Source of the DNA: Solirubrobacterales bacterium
Lineage (GTDB): Bacteria; Actinomycetota; Thermoleophilia; Solirubrobacterales; Solirubrobacteraceae
NCBI GenBank assembly: GCA_025963955.1
Contig: JAOPZU010000619.1
Location: forward strand, 1-5,348
Direction of reading: 5' to 3'
DNA length: 5,348 bases
The translations under genes and the position numbers were made by a program. Below are positions 5,065 through 5,348 of this stretch, piece after piece (the first letter of the stretch is position 1; every line of letters starts with the position of its first letter). Under the pieces are notes generated by a model that saw only the letters and a program-made list of their open reading frames with translations, had not been told where the DNA came from and did not search any database.

Positions 5065-5348
5065 ATGCCCGCCCCCGAGTTCGTCGATGCGCTGAACGAG
5101 CAGGTCGCGCACGAGTTCGCCGCCAGTCAGCAGTACGTGGCCGTCGCGGTGCACTACGACACGCAGACGCTGCCCCGCCTCGCGGCGTTCTTCTACGCCC
5201 AGGCGGTCGAGGAGCGCGGTCACGCGATGAAGATGGTCCAGTACCTCATGGACCAGGACGCCGAGGTCGTGATCCCGGCCGTCGCGGCCCCGCGCAACGG
5301 CTTCTCCGGCATCGTCGAGCCGATCCAGATCGCGCTGGACCAGGAGAA
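5065..5348 (+). CDS. Non-haem ferritin (iron storage), N-terminal 94 residues, runs off the window
   Basis: The ATG at 5065 opens a frame of 94 codons that continues past the window edge, about half of a usual 170-180 residue ferritin. Ferritins form 24-subunit cytoplasmic shells that oxidise Fe(II) at a di-iron centre and store it as mineral. The visible ligands fall at the same numbers as in E. coli FtnA: E17 ([10 protein letters not shown]), E50 and H53 ([10 protein letters not shown]), and E94 as the last complete codon. Y24, the conserved tyrosine near the centre, is also present. Helix A spans about 5-33 and helix B about 36-64. The motif set fits classical ferritin rather than bacterioferritin: the usual haem-ligand Met at about position 52 of bacterioferritins is replaced by Gly in EERGH. 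The start is supported by a -10 box 7 bases upstream. Confidence 0.9.
   Translation, partial: MPAPEFVDALNEQVAHEFAASQQYVAVAVHYDTQTLPRLAAFFYAQAVEERGHAMKMVQYLMDQDAEVVIPAVAAPRNGFSGIVEPIQIALDQE

Noticed and set aside
4972..5223. Longer version of the Cys-rich protein starting near 5223
   Set aside because: The extra 84 residues would be antisense to the well-supported ferritin coding sequence and cover its promoter; the ATG at 4971 gives the compact Cys-rich protein.

Overview
The window is very G+C-rich DNA, with codon third positions almost all G or C. It is densely packed with bacterial genes, and several -10 boxes fit the actinobacterial TANNNT pattern. Gene content and protein style point to a high-GC actinobacterium, possibly the Thermoleophilia/Solirubrobacterales side. 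The taxon is an inference from composition and family resemblance only.

Layout, left to right. (1) 1-76, minus: the first 25 codons of a secreted or lipid-facing protein, of which only the signal peptide is visible. (2) 127-930, plus: a class I SAM-dependent methyltransferase of the Methyltransf_24 type, divergent from (1) with back-to-back promoters. (3) 936-2009, minus: an exported GH10 endo-xylanase-type glycosidase that meets the methyltransferase tail to tail. (4) 2029-3573, minus: a polyprenyl-phosphate glycosylphosphotransferase (the initiating enzyme of exopolysaccharide synthesis), 19 bases upstream of the GH10 gene. (5) 3755-4702, minus: a UDP-glucuronate decarboxylase (UDP-xylose synthase) reading frame that is intact except for one in-frame TAG at codon 130. 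(6) 4795-4971, minus: a 58-residue basic protein with four cysteines and no function I can name. (7) 5065-5348, plus: the first 94 codons of a non-haem ferritin, divergent from (6).

Genes 3 to 5 form a plausible polysaccharide module. One enzyme would make UDP-xylose, one would load the first sugar phosphate on undecaprenyl phosphate, and an exported GH10 enzyme would act on a xylose-containing polymer. The methyltransferase may decorate the glycan but is on the opposite strand. Genes 6 and 7 look like a separate iron or redox pair: their divergent promoters carry the same 13-base element, CGGCGGGTACRGT, in inverted orientation.

The main observations are the single amber codon in an otherwise well-conserved UDP-xylose synthase; the coupling of UDP-xylose synthesis with a GH10 hydrolase next to a glycan-initiating transferase; a recurrent leaderless promoter layout (TANNNT box, exactly 7 bases, then the start codon) at three genes and in weaker form at a fourth; and the shared promoter element of the ferritin/Cys-rich pair. 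I see no tRNA, rRNA, CRISPR array, insertion sequence or integrase, and nothing that is clearly an undescribed multi-gene system.
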